A stretch of DNA of 64,000 nucleotides, taken from positions 682,001 through 746,000 of the forward strand of contig NZ_CP017755.1 in NCBI RefSeq assembly GCF_001854325.1, given 5' to 3'. The notes beneath the pieces are model-generated. The model had not been told where the DNA came from. It saw only the letters and a list, made by a program, of their open reading frames with translations, and ran no database searches. This stretch comes from Cupriavidus malaysiensis. Lineage in GTDB: Bacteria; Pseudomonadota; Gammaproteobacteria; Burkholderiales; Burkholderiaceae. A program made the position numbers and the translations under genes. Every line of letters begins with the position of its first letter. The first letter of the stretch is position 1. This document shows, piece after piece, positions 1 to 8,696 of this stretch.

Positions 1-789
1 CGCCGCCAGCGCGGGCGGCAGCTCGGTCTCGACACGAAGCCGCTCGCCCATGCGGATCTGCATCAGGGCCAGGTAGTCGCCGATGCGGGCGAACTCCGTG
101 GCAAGCGGATGGGTGCCGGCGCGCGAGGCGTCGAGGGTGGCGCGCAGGAAGGCGATCACGTGATTGAGCATGTCCTGCGCGCGCTGCGGATCCTGGCCGA
201 TCAGCACGCGCAGGTTGGCCAGCGTGTTGAACAGCATGTGCGGCTCCAGCTGCGACTGCAGCAGCCGCAGCTGGGTCTCGGCGGCGCTGCGCTGCGCGGC
301 CTGCGCGCGCGCCTCGGTGGCCGCCAGGCGTGCGCGCGTGTAGTGGAAGTAGGTGATGCCGAGCGACAGCGCCAGCACCACGCACAGGCTCAGCAGCAGC
401 GCGCGCGGGTTGCCCTCGACCAGCAGGCTCGGGTCCTGGGCGCCGCTCAGCCAGGCGGCGATGGCGTGGCCGCCGACGTAGCCGAGCACCCCGGACAGCA
501 CGATCCAGGGCAGCATCAGCTTCCAGTGCGGCCAGCTGCGCTCGCGCGCGGCGCCGAGCTCGACTTCGCTGCGGCCCGCTTCGAACCAGCGCAGGATGGC
601 GAAGCGGCCGGCGCGGATCAGCAGCTGGATGGTGGCGGTGATGCAGGCCGCGTAGAGCAGGTTGGTGGCGAACGGCTCGCGGAACATTGTGCTGAAGAAC
701 AGCGCGCAGGACAGCGAGATGACCGCGCAGAAGACCAGCTCGCGCAGCAGCCGCATGCGCCAGGTGGCGGGCTGGAGAAGGCCGGCCAT
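1..789 (-). CDS. LytS/YehU-family sensor histidine kinase, C-terminus beyond window edge
   Basis: Membrane-bound sensor kinase of the His_kinase (LytS) family; the first 263 residues are visible and the ATPase domain runs off the window. Four hydrophobic segments lie at about residues 14-34, 42-62, 90-112 and 127-148. A charged alanine-rich helix follows, then LEPHMLFNTLANLR, in which His183 matches the phospho-accepting His of the family (usual form NPHFLFNTL). No sensory domain other than the membrane part is seen. The ATG at 789 lies 5 bases past the stop of the upstream hydroxylase gene, so both are probably co-transcribed. The partner LytTR response regulator would be expected just outside the window. 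Family is fairly certain; the signal sensed is unknown. Confidence 0.82.
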   Translation of the reverse strand, partial: MAGLLQPATWRMRLLRELVFCAVISLSCALFFSTMFREPFATNLLYAACITATIQLLIRAGRFAILRWFEAGRSEVELGAARERSWPHWKLMLPWIVLSGVLGYVGGHAIAAWLSGAQDPSLLVEGNPRALLLSLCVVLALSLGITYFHYTRARLAATEARAQAAQRSAAETQLRLLQSQLEPHMLFNTLANLRVLIGQDPQRAQDMLNHVIAFLRATLDASRAGTHPLATEFARIGDYLALMQIRMGERLRVETELPPALAA

Positions 790-793
790 GCCA

Positions 794-1756
794 TCAGCTC
801 CCGCTCGGGCCATGTGCCGTCGCCGGCAATGCCGCTCCGGTGTGGCCGCTGCCCGCGATCGCGCCCGCACCCGCGCCGCCGGCATCGCGCCGCGCGCGCA
901 GCGCTTCCGTGGTCTCGCCCGGGCCGTCGGGCGACCAGCCCGGCGGCAGGAACAGGTAGCCCAGCACGGCGCGCAGGCTGCGCGCTGCCGCCAGGTCGCG
1001 CAGCAGCGCGCGCCACTGGGCGAACTCGACGTGCAGCGGGTTGTAGCTGGTCATGGGGTGCACCAGGCCGTAGCGGCAGGGCAGGTCGGCGCGCTCCGGC
1101 ACGTAGGTGCCGAAGAGCCGGTCGAACACCACCAGCACGCCGCCGTAGTTCGCGTCGAGGTAGTCCAGGTTGGAGGCATGGTGCACGCGGTGCGCCGAGG
1201 GCGTGTTGAGGATGCCCTCCAGCCAGCCCAGGCGGGGAATCCAGGTGGCGTGGAGCCAGAACTGGTAGAGCAGGTTGAGCGACAGCACGGCGAACACGGT
1301 GGCCGGTGGAAAGCCCAGCCAGGCCAGCGGCACGAAGAACAGGGCGGTGCCGCTGGCCTTGCCCAGCACACCGATGCGGAAGGCCGCCGACAGGTTGAGT
1401 TCGTTGGGCGAGTGGTGGACCGCGTGGTTGCACCAGAACCAGCGCATGCGGTGGGCGGCGCGGTGATACCAGTAGTAGCAGAACTCCTGGCCGAGGAAGA
1501 GCAGCGGCACGGCGGCCCAGTTGTCCAGGGGCAGCGTGGCGACGCGGTGCGCGTGGGCCGCGTGCACCAGCGGCGCCGCGATCGACAGCGGCAGGAAGAT
1601 GCCGACCGCCAGCCGCGCCGCCAGGTCGAAGGTGGAGACGCAGAAGGCGCGCCAGTCGTAGCGCTGCCGGCGCGACAGCACGATGGCCTCGAGCAGCGCG
1701 AGCAGGAAGACGGCGGGAACGGCCGTATGGAGCAGGAAGCGGTCCAGGTCGTGCAT
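794..1756 (-). CDS. Fatty acid hydroxylase/sterol desaturase family membrane di-iron enzyme
   Basis: A 320-aa integral membrane oxygenase of the FA_hydroxylase superfamily. The di-iron histidine clusters are visible: HRAAH at 98-102, HAVHH at 111-115, a single His at 169 and HRVHH at 189-193, in the family order HX3H, HX2HH, HX2HH. Hydrophobic stretches surround them (residues 10-28, 47-66, 80-96, 135-170). The last 50 residues are Ala/Gly-rich and look like an unstructured tail. Substrate cannot be read from sequence; bacterial relatives act on lipids, carotenoids or alkylglycerols. It is followed at once by the sensor kinase gene, suggesting one transcript. The ATG at 1756 is the first good start after the upstream gene. 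Confidence 0.85.
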   Translation of the reverse strand: MHDLDRFLLHTAVPAVFLLALLEAIVLSRRQRYDWRAFCVSTFDLAARLAVGIFLPLSIAAPLVHAAHAHRVATLPLDNWAAVPLLFLGQEFCYYWYHRAAHRMRWFWCNHAVHHSPNELNLSAAFRIGVLGKASGTALFFVPLAWLGFPPATVFAVLSLNLLYQFWLHATWIPRLGWLEGILNTPSAHRVHHASNLDYLDANYGGVLVVFDRLFGTYVPERADLPCRYGLVHPMTSYNPLHVEFAQWRALLRDLAAARSLRAVLGYLFLPPGWSPDGPGETTEALRARRDAGGAGAGAIAGSGHTGAALPATAHGPSGS

Positions 1757-1847
1757 GGTGGGCGGCTGGTCTCGTTGGGGGGGCGCGGTCCGTGGCGGCG
1801 GGATGGCCGGTGGCGGGCTGGGCGTCCGCCCGGCCCGCCCAGCCTGC

Positions 1848-2360
1848 TCAGCCCGGCAGGCCCTGCGGCAGCGCGCTGCGCATCAGCCTCCAGGCCTGCA
1901 GCCCGCGAGCCAGAAAGATACCGCTGACCCCACCATAGGCGAAAGCGAAGACAATCCCTAGGTCGCTGCGCAGGGCCAGGGCCGGGTCGCGCGCCAGGGC
2001 GACGCCGGCGGCGAAGCGGATGGCGAACAGGCACAGGATCAGCGCCAGCGGCAGCCAGCTGCCCGGCAGCAACAGGTGGCGTGCCGACGGCGCCCGCCGC
2101 ATGCCGCGCCACAGGCCGAGCCCGCGCGCCAGGCCGAGGGCCGCCGCCGCGCTGGCGGCCCAGGCGGCCAGCGCCAGCGGCTGGTGGGGAAAGGCCGCCG
2201 CCAGGCCGCTCCCGGACAGCACCGCCATCACCAGCGGGGCCGCCATCGCGCGGGCGGCCGATACCTGCTTCGGCGTGGTCTGGGCCAGGCCGTAGGCGAC
2301 CAGGGCCGCGAGCAGCAGCCAGACCCAGGCGGGCGTGTGTTGCAGGATGGCGATCAGCAT
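1848..2360 (-). CDS. DUF6622-like small multi-spanning membrane protein
   Basis: A 170-aa hydrophobic protein with about five predicted membrane helices, starting MLIAILQHTPAWVWLLLAAL. It resembles the DUF6622 group of proteobacterial membrane proteins of unknown function (recognised from the N-terminal pattern ILQHTPxWVWxLL and TTPKQVS). An upstream in-frame extension is possible, but it would read through the 9-bp tandem repeat at 2602-2654 and has no family resemblance, so the ATG at 2360 is preferred. It lies 91 bases upstream of the sterol desaturase-like gene on the same strand and may share its membrane-lipid context. No function can be given. Confidence 0.7.
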   Translation of the reverse strand: MLIAILQHTPAWVWLLLAALVAYGLAQTTPKQVSAARAMAAPLVMAVLSGSGLAAAFPHQPLALAAWAASAAAALGLARGLGLWRGMRRAPSARHLLLPGSWLPLALILCLFAIRFAAGVALARDPALALRSDLGIVFAFAYGGVSGIFLARGLQAWRLMRSALPQGLPG

Positions 2361-2677
2361 GGCATGTCTCCGGGGTGGCGGCGCGCTCCCCAGGGCAAGG
2401 GAGGCCTGGTGGCGGGCGCCGTGGTGGGGCGATGCGGCATCATCGCCGGCCGGGCGCCACGGCGCCCGGCCGCTGCGACGGAATGCGGGCGGTTGTCGTG
2501 AAATGCGGAAGAACGGCGACGAAACGCCAACGAAACGCCAACGGGCAAGGCTGTGCAAGCCCGCCCAGAACGTGCTGTATCGGCAACCCTGCGTGCGCCG
2601 CGCCTGCCGCGCCTGCCGGGCCTGCCGGGCCTGCCGGGCCTGCCGGGCCTGGCGTCCTGCCTTGCCCAGGCGCCGGC
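2361..2677. other. Intergenic spacer upstream of the 1848-2360 gene, with short repeats
   Basis: No convincing gene. It contains an 11-bp direct repeat, GAAACGCCAAC twice in tandem at 2521-2542, and the 9-bp tandem array listed next. It lies between the start of the DUF6622-like gene and the stop of the LysR gene, both on the minus strand, so it should hold the promoter of the former. No clear -10/-35 pair was picked out. Confidence 0.5.
2602..2654. repeat. 9-bp tandem repeat, about five copies of GCCTGCCGG
   Basis: Consecutive units GCCTGCCGC, then four of GCCTGCCGG, then a degenerate GCCTGGCG. The array starts about 25 bases past the LysR stop codon (minus strand). Read on the minus strand it would encode repeated Gln-Ala-Arg, but no gene is believed to cross it. 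Confidence 0.9.
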
Positions 2678-3601
2678 TCAGTCCGCCGCGAGCCCGTCGA
2701 GCGCCGGCCCGTGCCGCTCGCGGGCGGTACGGAACAGCCACGCGGTGAAGGCGCCCAGCGCGCGGTCGCCGGCATCGTCGCGGTACAGGCAGTGGTAGGG
2801 CGGTCCTTCCAGGCGCACCTCGGGGAACAGCGCCACCAGCCGGCCATGTTCGATGTCGTCCTGCACCACCGCGCGCGGTGCCAGGCAGACACCCAGCCCG
2901 CTCTGCGCGGCCTTGACCACCAGCAAGAACTCCTCGTAGAAAGGCCCGCGCAGGGTCTCGCCGGCGGCCACGCCGGCCTGGTGGAACCAGTACTGCCAGG
3001 CGCGCGCGATGCCGGCGTAGTGCAGCAGCGGCGCGTGGCGCAGATCGGCCGGGGCGCGCCAGTCCGGCAAGGCCGGGTGATGCGGCGAGCAGACCGGCAC
3101 CGCGGCATTGGCCAGCAGGGGCCGCGAGACGAAGCCCTGGCGGCGCAGTTCGGGCGTGTAGCGGCGGATCACCACGTCGCAGCCTTCTTCGATGCGCTCG
3201 CTGTCGCGGTCGGGCGTGGCCACCACCTGGACCTCGATACCCGGGTGTGCCGCGTGGAAGCGCGCCAGCAGCGGCAGCAGCCAGCCATGCGCGAACGACA
3301 CCGAGCTGTTGACGCGCACCTGGCGGCGGTCGGGGGCGTCGAACATCTGCTCGGAGGCCTCGGCCAGGCGTCCGATGCAGCTCGCCACGTCGACGTGGTA
3401 GTGCTGGGCGCGCTGGGTCAGGCGCAAGGAGCGGCCATCGCGCTCGAACAGCTTCTGGCCGAAGAAGGCTTCCAGTACGCGGATCTGCTGCGCCACCGCG
3501 CTTTGCGTGACGTGGAGTTCCTCGGCGGCCAGGGTCAGGCTGTTCAGGCGTCCGGCGGCTTCGAAGCTGCGCAGGGCGTTCAGTGGCGGCAGGCGTCGCA
3601 T
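2678..3601 (-). CDS. LysR-family transcriptional regulator, GcvA-like
   Basis: A 307-aa LysR regulator. The winged helix is at residues 1-65 (MRRLPPLNALRSFEAAGRL ... LTLAAEELHVTQSAVAQQIR); the opening RLPPLNALRSFEAA is typical of the GcvA/AmpR-like branch. The effector-binding domain covers about residues 90-300, with FRTARE near the end as in GcvA homologues. It is divergent from the lipoprotein gene at 3791 across a 190-base spacer, which is the usual place for a LysR target, but lipoproteins are not common GcvA-type targets. The ATG at 3601 is chosen because it gives the standard GcvA-like N-terminus. Confidence 0.88.
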   Translation of the reverse strand: MRRLPPLNALRSFEAAGRLNSLTLAAEELHVTQSAVAQQIRVLEAFFGQKLFERDGRSLRLTQRAQHYHVDVASCIGRLAEASEQMFDAPDRRQVRVNSSVSFAHGWLLPLLARFHAAHPGIEVQVVATPDRDSERIEEGCDVVIRRYTPELRRQGFVSRPLLANAAVPVCSPHHPALPDWRAPADLRHAPLLHYAGIARAWQYWFHQAGVAAGETLRGPFYEEFLLVVKAAQSGLGVCLAPRAVVQDDIEHGRLVALFPEVRLEGPPYHCLYRDDAGDRALGAFTAWLFRTARERHGPALDGLAAD

Positions 3602-3790
3602 GGGGCGTGGCTCGTCGTTCCTGTGGTTGGCGGTAGCGGATGGCGAAGCAAATCTAAAGCGTCGGTCAAGAAAACTCGTTTGTGGCGGCCGGGGCGGCTC
3701 CCTATCATGGCGCGTCTGGACAGCCCCCCGACAATCCCGATGCGGATCATATCGCCGTCTCCCGCGCCCGCGGCATCGAAGTGGCGCACC

Positions 3791-4375
3791 ATGGCAGCCG
3801 GCGCAGGCCGGCGCGCCTGCCTGGCCGCCGTCATCCTGCTGGCCGCCTGCGCCGACCCACCCGCCAACGAACGCCAGATCGGCAGCGGCGGCAACCTGGT
3901 GCGCTACAGCTCCAGCCAGGTCGAGGTCGACCTGAGCGAGGCCGAGCGGCAGACCCTGCAGGGTCTGCGCGACCGCGTTTTCACCGGCGCCACGCCGGAG
4001 CGGACCCTCGACGCCGTGGCCGGTGCCCTGACCGCGCTGGGCTTCGCCCCGGTCTCGGTGGACAAGGAAACCGGGCTGGTGGAAGCGGGCCGCAGCCAGA
4101 CCCTGTTGCCGAAATGGCGCCAGCTGCTGCGCGGCGCCATCAAGCAGCGCGCCGGCATGCTCCCGGCCAAGCCCGACCACGAGCGGCTGGCCGCCATCGT
4201 GCTGGTGCGCGCCGGACACGGCGGCCGTGCCACCCTGGTGCGGGCGCGCTTCGAGCGCACGGTCTGGGACAGCAATGGCGACTCCCGTACCAAGACGGTG
4301 CTCGAACGGGAGATCTACGACGGCTTCTTCGTGCAGACCGGCAAGGCGCTGTGCGCGCCGGCCTGCGCCGAGTGA
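3791..4375 (+). CDS. Putative lipoprotein of unknown function
   Basis: A 194-aa predicted lipoprotein. The signal peptide MAAGAGRRACLAAVILLAAC ends in lipobox LAAC with Cys20. The mature part has RSQTLLPKWRQLLRGAIKQR and alternating polar/hydrophobic strands, with C-terminal KALCAPACAE carrying two cysteines. In-frame ATGs upstream at about 3707 and 3740 would add residues before the signal peptide and are less likely. No domain is recognised. It stands alone, divergent from the LysR regulator and convergent with the amidase (stop-to-stop gap 28 bases). Confidence 0.75.
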   Translation: MAAGAGRRACLAAVILLAACADPPANERQIGSGGNLVRYSSSQVEVDLSEAERQTLQGLRDRVFTGATPERTLDAVAGALTALGFAPVSVDKETGLVEAGRSQTLLPKWRQLLRGAIKQRAGMLPAKPDHERLAAIVLVRAGHGGRATLVRARFERTVWDSNGDSRTKTVLEREIYDGFFVQTGKALCAPACAE

Positions 4376-4403
4376 GGCGCGGGCGCCGGCCGCGCGCCAG
4401 GCG

Positions 4404-5780
4404 TCAGGCGCCGGCTTCCTGCAGCCAGCGCGCCACCGCCAGCGGCGTGCGGTCTTCCAGCAGCGGCCCCACCACCTGCACCCCCAGCGGCAGGCCCTGC
4501 GCATCGGTGGCCACGGGCACCACGGTCGCGGGCAGGCCGGGCAGGGTGGCCAGCCCGGCCCAGGCGAGCTGCTCGCGGTAGAGCGCGGGCTCGCCGTCCA
4601 GGTCCAGCGTGGTGGCATCCCAGTCGACGCTGTCGATGTGGGGGAAGGCGGCGCTGCCGAACGGTGGCATCAGTACCACGTCGAAGGCTTCGAACAGCCG
4701 TCGGCAGCGGTTCTGCCACTGCATGCGCCGGTCCATCAGGCCCAGCCATTCGTGCGCGGAGATGGAGGGCGGCGGGTTCGGGCCGCCGCGCGTGGTGATG
4801 GTGAACAGGATCCGGGCGTAGTCCTCGTGCAGCGCGGCCAGGTCGGGCAGCCATTCGCTGTGGCGTGCCACTTCGGCACCGCCGGCGGCGAGGCGCTCCG
4901 CGGCGCTGGCCACCGCGCCACGCACGGCCGCGCTGGCGCGTGCCAGCGGGTGGGCATCCAGGGCCAGCACGCGCAGGCCGCGCATGTCGCCGTCGCGGCG
5001 CGCCGGCGGCAAGGCCAGGCGGTAGGCGGCCGCGGCCTCGCGGTCGGGGCCGGCCAGTACCTCCAGCGCCAGTTCCAGGTCCGCCACCCGGCGTGCCAGC
5101 GGACCCGCCACCGACAGCACGTCGGGGGCGCTGGGGTAGCCGGGAAAGTCGTGGCCGCGCGTGGGTACCAGGCCGTGGCTGGGTTTGTGGCCGCACACCC
5201 CGCAGAAGTGCGCCGGCACGCGGATCGAGCCGCCGATGTCGGAGCCCAGTTCGAGCGGCACGAAGCCCGCCGCCAGCGCGGCCGCGGCACCGCCGGAAGA
5301 GCCGCCCGGCGTGCGCGACGGGTCGTGCGGATGGCGGGTGAGGCCGTAGACCGGGTTGCGGCTCTGGTAGTCGGCCAGCACCACCGGCACATTGGTCTTG
5401 CCCAGGAGGACGGCGCCGGCGGCCTTGAGGCGCGCCACGGCGACGGCGTCTTCGGTGACGCGCGCCTGTGGCGCGATGGCCAGGCCCCAGGTGCTGGGCA
5501 GGCCCGCCACCCCGAACGATTCCTTGACGGTGATCGGCACGCCCAGCAGCGGCCGGCGCTCGCCGCGCGCCAGCGCCGCGTCGGCCGCGCGCGCCTGCGC
5601 GCGGGCACGCTCGAAATCGCGCACCACCACGGCATTGATGGCGCCGTCGCCGGCCTCGATGCGGGCGATGGCGGCATCGCAGGCGGCGAGCGCGCTCACG
5701 TGCCCGGCGGCCAGGGCCCGGGCCAGTTCCGCGGCCCCGAGGGGGGCCAGGTCCGGCAGGCCGGCGCTGTTTGCTTGCAT
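4404..5780 (-). CDS. Amidase signature family hydrolase
   Basis: A 458-aa cytoplasmic amidase hydrolysing a carboxamide to carboxylate and ammonia. The Ser-cisSer-Lys machinery is visible: Lys86 in VPITVKESFG, Ser161/162 in TPGGSSGGAAAALAAG, and the nucleophile Ser185 in SDIGGSIRVPA. Length is normal for the family. The start at 5780 is supported by GGAGGGA eight bases upstream; a longer reading frame exists but lacks this site. Substrate is unknown. Nitrile hydratase genes occur 30 kb away (35218-36985), so a nitrile-amide-acid route is possible but is not indicated by linkage. It is transcribed divergently from the metal efflux operon. Confidence 0.9.
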   Translation of the reverse strand: MQANSAGLPDLAPLGAAELARALAAGHVSALAACDAAIARIEAGDGAINAVVVRDFERARAQARAADAALARGERRPLLGVPITVKESFGVAGLPSTWGLAIAPQARVTEDAVAVARLKAAGAVLLGKTNVPVVLADYQSRNPVYGLTRHPHDPSRTPGGSSGGAAAALAAGFVPLELGSDIGGSIRVPAHFCGVCGHKPSHGLVPTRGHDFPGYPSAPDVLSVAGPLARRVADLELALEVLAGPDREAAAAYRLALPPARRDGDMRGLRVLALDAHPLARASAAVRGAVASAAERLAAGGAEVARHSEWLPDLAALHEDYARILFTITTRGGPNPPPSISAHEWLGLMDRRMQWQNRCRRLFEAFDVVLMPPFGSAAFPHIDSVDWDATTLDLDGEPALYREQLAWAGLATLPGLPATVVPVATDAQGLPLGVQVVGPLLEDRTPLAVARWLQEAGA

Positions 5781-5995
5781 GGCATTCCCTCCGCGGGGAT
5801 CTTGGCAAGCCGTCATCTTACGGTGGCGCCGAGGCGGCGCGCACCCGTCGCCAGCAGGGCATGCGCGGCGCCAGGTCGCCACGTGCAGGGGAAATCCCTA
5901 GGTAGCGAGTAAGCCATCTGTAACCGCGCGGAAAGGTCGCTGAAAGCTGTACTTGCGATAAATGCAGCACAAAAGAGAAAAGAAGGGAAGAACGC

Positions 5996-7495
5996 GTGTT
6001 GAAGCAGATGACGCCCGCCGGCCTGGCGACGGGGGTACTGGCTTTGCTGGCGCAGCTCGGCCAGCCGGCCTTTGCCATCGAACTGAAAGACGATACCGAT
6101 CCTGCCGCCGTGATGCGCGGCAGCCGGAGCGCGCCGGCGAGCCGCGCTGGAGCGGGCCCGCTGTCCGGCTGGGACCGCATTGCCGCACCGGCCGCGCCCA
6201 AGGCGGCGGCGACGACTGCGGCGGCGGCCGACGGCGCCGCAGCGCGCGCGGCCGGGCGCCCCGCCGAGGCTGCCGTGCAGGATGCAGCCGCGGGCGTGAT
6301 CGGCCCCGGCTTCTCGCTGTGGGAACTGACGCAGGAACTGCGTGCCAACAACCCGCAGCTGATCCAGGCGCGCGCGCTGTACCAGGCCGCCAAGGCCCAG
6401 GTGCCGCAGATCGCCGCGCCCAACAACCCGCAGGTCGGCTTCATCTGGAACAACCTGCCCAAGAACAGCCCGCTGGCCTTTGCCCGCGCCGAGCAGTTCA
6501 GCTACACGCTGACGCAGTCCTTCCCCTTCCCCGGCAAGAAGGCGCTGGCGGCGGAGATCGCCGACACCCAGGCCGAGTCGCTGGACGCGCAGCGCGACGC
6601 GCTGTTCCTCGAGCTCTACGCCCAGCTCAGCACCACCTACTTCCAGTCGCTGTCGCAGAAGGCCCAGCTCGAGGTGCTGCAGCTCAACCTGAAGCGGCTC
6701 GAACAGGTCAAGCAGGTGGCGCGCATCCGCTATGCCAACAACGCCGCCGGCTATGTCGACTACCTGAACGCGCAGGTGGCGCAGAGCAGCGCGCAGAACG
6801 ATGCCTTCACGCTGGAGCGGCAGTACGAGAACGGCCTGAAGTCGATCAACACGCTGATCGGCAAGGCGCCGGCCTTCCCGCTGGAACTGCGCCAGGACAG
6901 CAGCGCGACGCGGCTGCCGGCCGCGCCGCTGCCGGAGCTGGAGGAGATGGCGCTGCGCGAGCACCCGGGCGTGCGCGCCTCGCGCTACCTGGTGGAGGCC
7001 GCCGAGAAGGGCGTGCGGCTGGCGCGCAAGGCCTACCTGCCGGACTTCCAGGTGATCGGCACCTTCAACGGCAACAATCCGCCGCTGGGCTTCCGGCCGG
7101 CCAGCTACGGCATCGAATTCGACATCATCATTCCCCTGTTCTTCTTCACCAAGGAGCGCTACGGAGTGGATGAGGCGGTGGCCAACAAGGTGGCCTCCGA
7201 CGCCAATGAACAATCCGTGCGCCAGCAGACCCTGCTGGGCGTGAACACCGCGCACAACACCCTGCGCCAGGCCGTCAACCAGATGGAGTTCCTGCGCCGC
7301 CGGCAGCTTCCCGAGGCGATGGCCGCCTACAAGATGGCCTTCACCAACTACGCCAACAACAACGCCGCTTTCACCGACCTGCTGACGGCCAGCACCGCCT
7401 TGAAGAACGCGGAGCTGGCGGTGGCGCAGGCGGAGGCGGACGCGCGCCAGGCGTACTACACGCTGGCGGCGGCGGTGGGCCGGGAATCTCTTTGA
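5996..7495 (+). CDS. Outer membrane factor (TolC/CzcC-type) of a metal RND efflux system
   Basis: A 499-aa TolC-family outer membrane channel, first gene of a CzcCBA-like tripartite operon. A signal peptide ends about residue 27 (LGQPAFA). Residues 28-100 are a low-complexity Ala-rich linker. Two OEP repeats follow, with the family signature SFPFPGKKALAAEIADTQAE in the first and VGRESL at the C-terminus. The GTG at 5996 is followed by TTG and by ATG at 6008; a purine-rich AGAAGGGAAG lies upstream, so the exact start is not certain. The adaptor gene begins 30 bases downstream. The spacer to the divergent amidase (5781-5995) should hold the promoter, but no metal-sensing regulator is adjacent. 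Confidence 0.9.
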   Translation: MLKQMTPAGLATGVLALLAQLGQPAFAIELKDDTDPAAVMRGSRSAPASRAGAGPLSGWDRIAAPAAPKAAATTAAAADGAAARAAGRPAEAAVQDAAAGVIGPGFSLWELTQELRANNPQLIQARALYQAAKAQVPQIAAPNNPQVGFIWNNLPKNSPLAFARAEQFSYTLTQSFPFPGKKALAAEIADTQAESLDAQRDALFLELYAQLSTTYFQSLSQKAQLEVLQLNLKRLEQVKQVARIRYANNAAGYVDYLNAQVAQSSAQNDAFTLERQYENGLKSINTLIGKAPAFPLELRQDSSATRLPAAPLPELEEMALREHPGVRASRYLVEAAEKGVRLARKAYLPDFQVIGTFNGNNPPLGFRPASYGIEFDIIIPLFFFTKERYGVDEAVANKVASDANEQSVRQQTLLGVNTAHNTLRQAVNQMEFLRRRQLPEAMAAYKMAFTNYANNNAAFTDLLTASTALKNAELAVAQAEADARQAYYTLAAAVGRESL

Positions 7496-7525
7496 TGGAA
7501 TGCAGGATTAGCGGGATCTGAGCGG

Positions 7526-8695
7526 ATGAACAAGAACCTGATGATGGGCGCCGGCCTGGTGGTGGCGCTGGCATGCGGCGCCGTGGGCGGCAATTTCTGG
7601 GCGCAGCGCAATGCCGGACAGGTGCCGGGCGCTGCCGGCAAGCCGACGGCGCTGGCCGACGCGGCGGCCGGACAGGCCGCGCAGCCGCGCGCGCGCGCCA
7701 TCCCCACCACGCTGGCGCTGCCCGAAGGCGGCTTCGACCCGAAGATCGTGCAGAGCGCGACCTTCAGCGCGCAGCCGGTGCGGGTGGACATGCCGACGCC
7801 GGGCCGGCTGGCCTACAACGTGCAGCAGGCCAAGCTGGCCTCGGCGCGGGTGGCGGGCCGGGTGGAACGCATCCTGGTGTACGAGGGCGCCAAGGTGCGC
7901 GCCGGCCAGCCGCTGGCCGAGCTGTACTCGCCCGAGTACATCGCGGCGCAGAACGAGTTCCTGCTGTCGCACAATGCCTACCACACCTTGTCGAGCAGCG
8001 ACCTGAAGGAGCTGCTGGACGATGCGCGCCAGACCATGCAGTCGGCCGAGAACAAGCTGCGCGTGCTGGGCGCGAGCAGCGAGGACATCGCGCGCATCCG
8101 CGAGCGCGGCACGGTCAGCGAGACGCTGACGATCCGGGCGCCGATCAGCGGCACCATCGTCAAGCGTGAGATGGACCAGGGTTCCTACCTGAACGTGGGC
8201 GACGCGCTGATGAGCGTGATCGACACCAGCTCGGTCTGGTTCACCGGCAACCTGTACGAGCACGATATCCGCAACGTCAAGCTGGGCCAGGCCATCGAGA
8301 TCGAGACGGCGGCCTACCCGGGGCGGCGCTACACCGGCCGGGTGAGCTTCATCGCGCCGAACGTCGATGCCGACACGCATACGCTGCAGGTGCGCTGCGA
8401 CGTGCCCAACCCGGACGGGCTGCTCAAGCCGGAGATGTACGCCACCGCGCGCATCGTGACCGGCAGCCGGCAGGCGCTGGTGGTGCCGCAGTCGGCCATC
8501 GTCAAGGACCAGGGCAAGCTGGTGCTGCTGACGCAGCCGGACGCGCAGCATGTGCGCCGGCAGGTGGTGCAGGGCATGCCGCACGGCGACGGCATGTTCG
8601 CCGTGACCGACGGCGTGCCGCTGGCGCAGCCGCTCAAGGTGTTCACGCAAGGGGGCATGCTGCTCAACGAGATGCTGCTCAAGCAGGAGTCCTGA
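7526..8695 (+). CDS. Periplasmic adaptor (membrane fusion protein, CzcB/CusB type)
   Basis: A 389-aa membrane fusion protein linking the RND pump to the outer membrane channel. It has an N-terminal anchor (residues 5-25), a barrel-sandwich half-motif GRVERILVYEGAKVRAGQPL, a helical hairpin around residues 135-205 (QNEFLLSHNAYHTL), the second lipoyl half TLTIRAPISGTIVKREMDQG, and beta-barrel and membrane-proximal domains (WFTGNLYEHDIRNVKLGQ). The overall pattern fits heavy-metal adaptors. No Met-rich or His-rich N-terminal metal-binding segment, as found in CusB or CzcB, is seen. The stop is separated by one base from the ATG of the pump gene, so translation is probably coupled. Confidence 0.92.
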   Translation: MNKNLMMGAGLVVALACGAVGGNFWAQRNAGQVPGAAGKPTALADAAAGQAAQPRARAIPTTLALPEGGFDPKIVQSATFSAQPVRVDMPTPGRLAYNVQQAKLASARVAGRVERILVYEGAKVRAGQPLAELYSPEYIAAQNEFLLSHNAYHTLSSSDLKELLDDARQTMQSAENKLRVLGASSEDIARIRERGTVSETLTIRAPISGTIVKREMDQGSYLNVGDALMSVIDTSSVWFTGNLYEHDIRNVKLGQAIEIETAAYPGRRYTGRVSFIAPNVDADTHTLQVRCDVPNPDGLLKPEMYATARIVTGSRQALVVPQSAIVKDQGKLVLLTQPDAQHVRRQVVQGMPHGDGMFAVTDGVPLAQPLKVFTQGGMLLNEMLLKQES

Positions 8696-8696
8696 G

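Noticed and set aside
2602..2654. Gln-Ala-Arg repeat protein extending the 1848-2360 gene upstream
   Set aside because: The extension is coded by a 9-bp tandem repeat, lacks a start context and is not part of the family.
4404..5780. GatA subunit of Glu-tRNA amidotransferase
   Set aside because: No gatB or gatC nearby and the sequence around the signature is that of general amidases.
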